NCBI GenBank assembly: GCA_026419705.1
Contig: JANZYY010000251.1
Span: 1 to 7,144 of the forward strand
DNA from: Fischerella sp.
Lineage (GTDB): Bacteria > Cyanobacteriota > Cyanobacteriia > Cyanobacteriales > Nostocaceae
Direction of reading: 5' to 3'
DNA: 7,144 nt
This document shows, piece after piece, positions 6,502 to 7,144 of the stretch (positions within the stretch are counted from its first letter, which is position 1; every line of letters begins with the position of its first letter). Both the position numbers and the translations under genes were made by a program. Below the pieces are notes generated by a model. That model saw only the letters and a list, made by a program, of their open reading frames with translations. It did not search any database and was not told where the DNA came from.

Positions 6502-7125
6502 ATGAGCAAACTCAAGGTTGCAATGTTAGGAGATAGCCTATCCCATAACGGTGGAATAGTGACGGTGGAGAAACTTATTCTCCGTTACGCTCCTCCAGAA
6601 GTGGAAATTCAGCACATAGCCACTCATGAAGCTGGGTCGATGGCTCATAGAATTAAGCTTTTTGGGCAGGGATTAGCTGCTTTCTTATTGAGATTATTGC
6701 GTGAAAGAACCGACCTTGTGCATATCCATCTTGCAGACGGGGGAAGTATTCTACGCAAAGTAATTATTGCTGTCATAGCCTTGCTTTTTCAGAAGGCAAT
6801 CTTAATTCACACTAATGGCCCTGCATTTCATATAACTTACTCCAAACTTCCAAAGTGTATACAGCAGTGTTTAAGTTGGATTTTTAGCAGATGTCATGGG
6901 TTCATTGTTATGTCGCAAAGTTGGAAAGATTTCTATGTACCCAATTTAGGACTAGATGAAAAACGAGTTTACATTCTGCCTAATCCAATAGAATTACCTG
7001 CTGAAGTACCACAACGTAGCAACGTTGACAAAGTCAGTGTGGTCTTCTTGGGACGCATTGGTCAACGTAAGGGAGCGTTTGATTTAATACAAGCTTTTGC
7101 TCATCTCCCAAGCGGTCTTTTAGAC
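6502..7125 (+). CDS. GT4-family glycosyltransferase, N-terminal half (3' truncated)
   Basis: An open frame runs to the end of the contig and gives 208 genomic residues of a GT-B fold glycosyltransferase. MSKLKVAMLGDSLSHNGGIVTVE at the N-terminus contains the glycine-rich acceptor loop (HNGG, 15-18). VHIHLADGGS (73-82) and LIHTNGPAF (101-109) are typical of the first Rossmann domain. VYILPNPIE (156-164) and VVFLGRIGQRKGAFDLIQAF (180-199) mark the interdomain link and the start of the donor-binding domain. The rest of that domain, including the E-x7-E region, is cut off. After Asp at 7123-7125 the frame enters adapter sequence and would add the false residues LSLIHI. Three in-frame ATGs are possible starts: 6481, 6490 and 6502. 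I prefer 6502, two bases after the upstream TGA and closest to the conserved KVAMLGD strand, implying translational coupling; none has a clear Shine-Dalgarno sequence. Confidence 0.85.
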
Positions 7126-7144
7126 CTGTCTCTTATACACATCT
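7126..7144 (-). other. Nextera/Tn5 mosaic-end adapter remnant (non-genomic)
   Basis: The last 19 bases, CTGTCTCTTATACACATCT, are the exact reverse complement of bases 1-19 and are the sequence normally trimmed from Nextera reads. Genomic sequence ends at 7125, or up to a few bases later if the genome happens to share the first adapter bases. Confidence 0.97.

Noticed and set aside
20..7125. CRISPR array, tRNA/rRNA, toxin-antitoxin, defence or retron-like system.
   Set aside because: No regularly spaced repeats, RNA-gene signatures or relevant protein motifs were seen. All intact genes fit polysaccharide synthesis.

Overview
This window looks like a 7.1 kb contig from a cyanobacterium. It carries part of an extracellular polysaccharide / O-antigen-type biosynthesis cluster. 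The cyanobacterial assignment is an inference from moderate AT-richness, two copies of the HIP1 octamer GCGATCGC (2179-2186, 3163-3170), and the general style of the genes. No marker gene is present to fix the genus.

The first and last 19 bases (1-19 and 7126-7144) are not genomic. They are the Tn5 mosaic-end sequence used in Nextera-type library adapters, in the inward-facing orientation expected at the two ends of a tagmented fragment. The genomic sequence is therefore 20-7125. Both terminal genes are cut by the contig ends, and a naive translation would give them adapter-encoded residues (MCIRDS at the start, LSLIHI at the end).

All genes lie on the + strand. In order they are: the C-terminal part of a GT2 glycosyltransferase (20-737); an NAD-dependent sugar-nucleotide epimerase of the short GalE-like SDR type (774-1706); a decayed IS5-family insertion sequence with recognisable 28-bp inverted repeats (about 1757-2684) and a transposase broken by four frameshifts and one stop; a GT4 glycosyltransferase (2730-3983); a multi-pass O-antigen ligase/polymerase-like protein (4133-5392); a second GT2 glycosyltransferase (5489-6499); and the N-terminal half of another GT4 glycosyltransferase (6502-7125).

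Together the genes describe a coherent job. The epimerase would supply a nucleotide sugar. Four glycosyltransferases would build a repeat unit on a lipid carrier at the cytoplasmic face of the membrane. The Wzy/WaaL-like membrane protein would polymerise the units or ligate the product on the other face. No flippase, chain-length regulator or initiating transferase is visible, so they must lie outside the window if the pathway is Wzx/Wzy-dependent. The exact sugars cannot be read from the sequence.

I found no convincing new biological system. The points most worth a second look are the adapter ends and their effect on the terminal proteins, the decay pattern of the insertion sequence, and a terminator-like hairpin created exactly across its right boundary.
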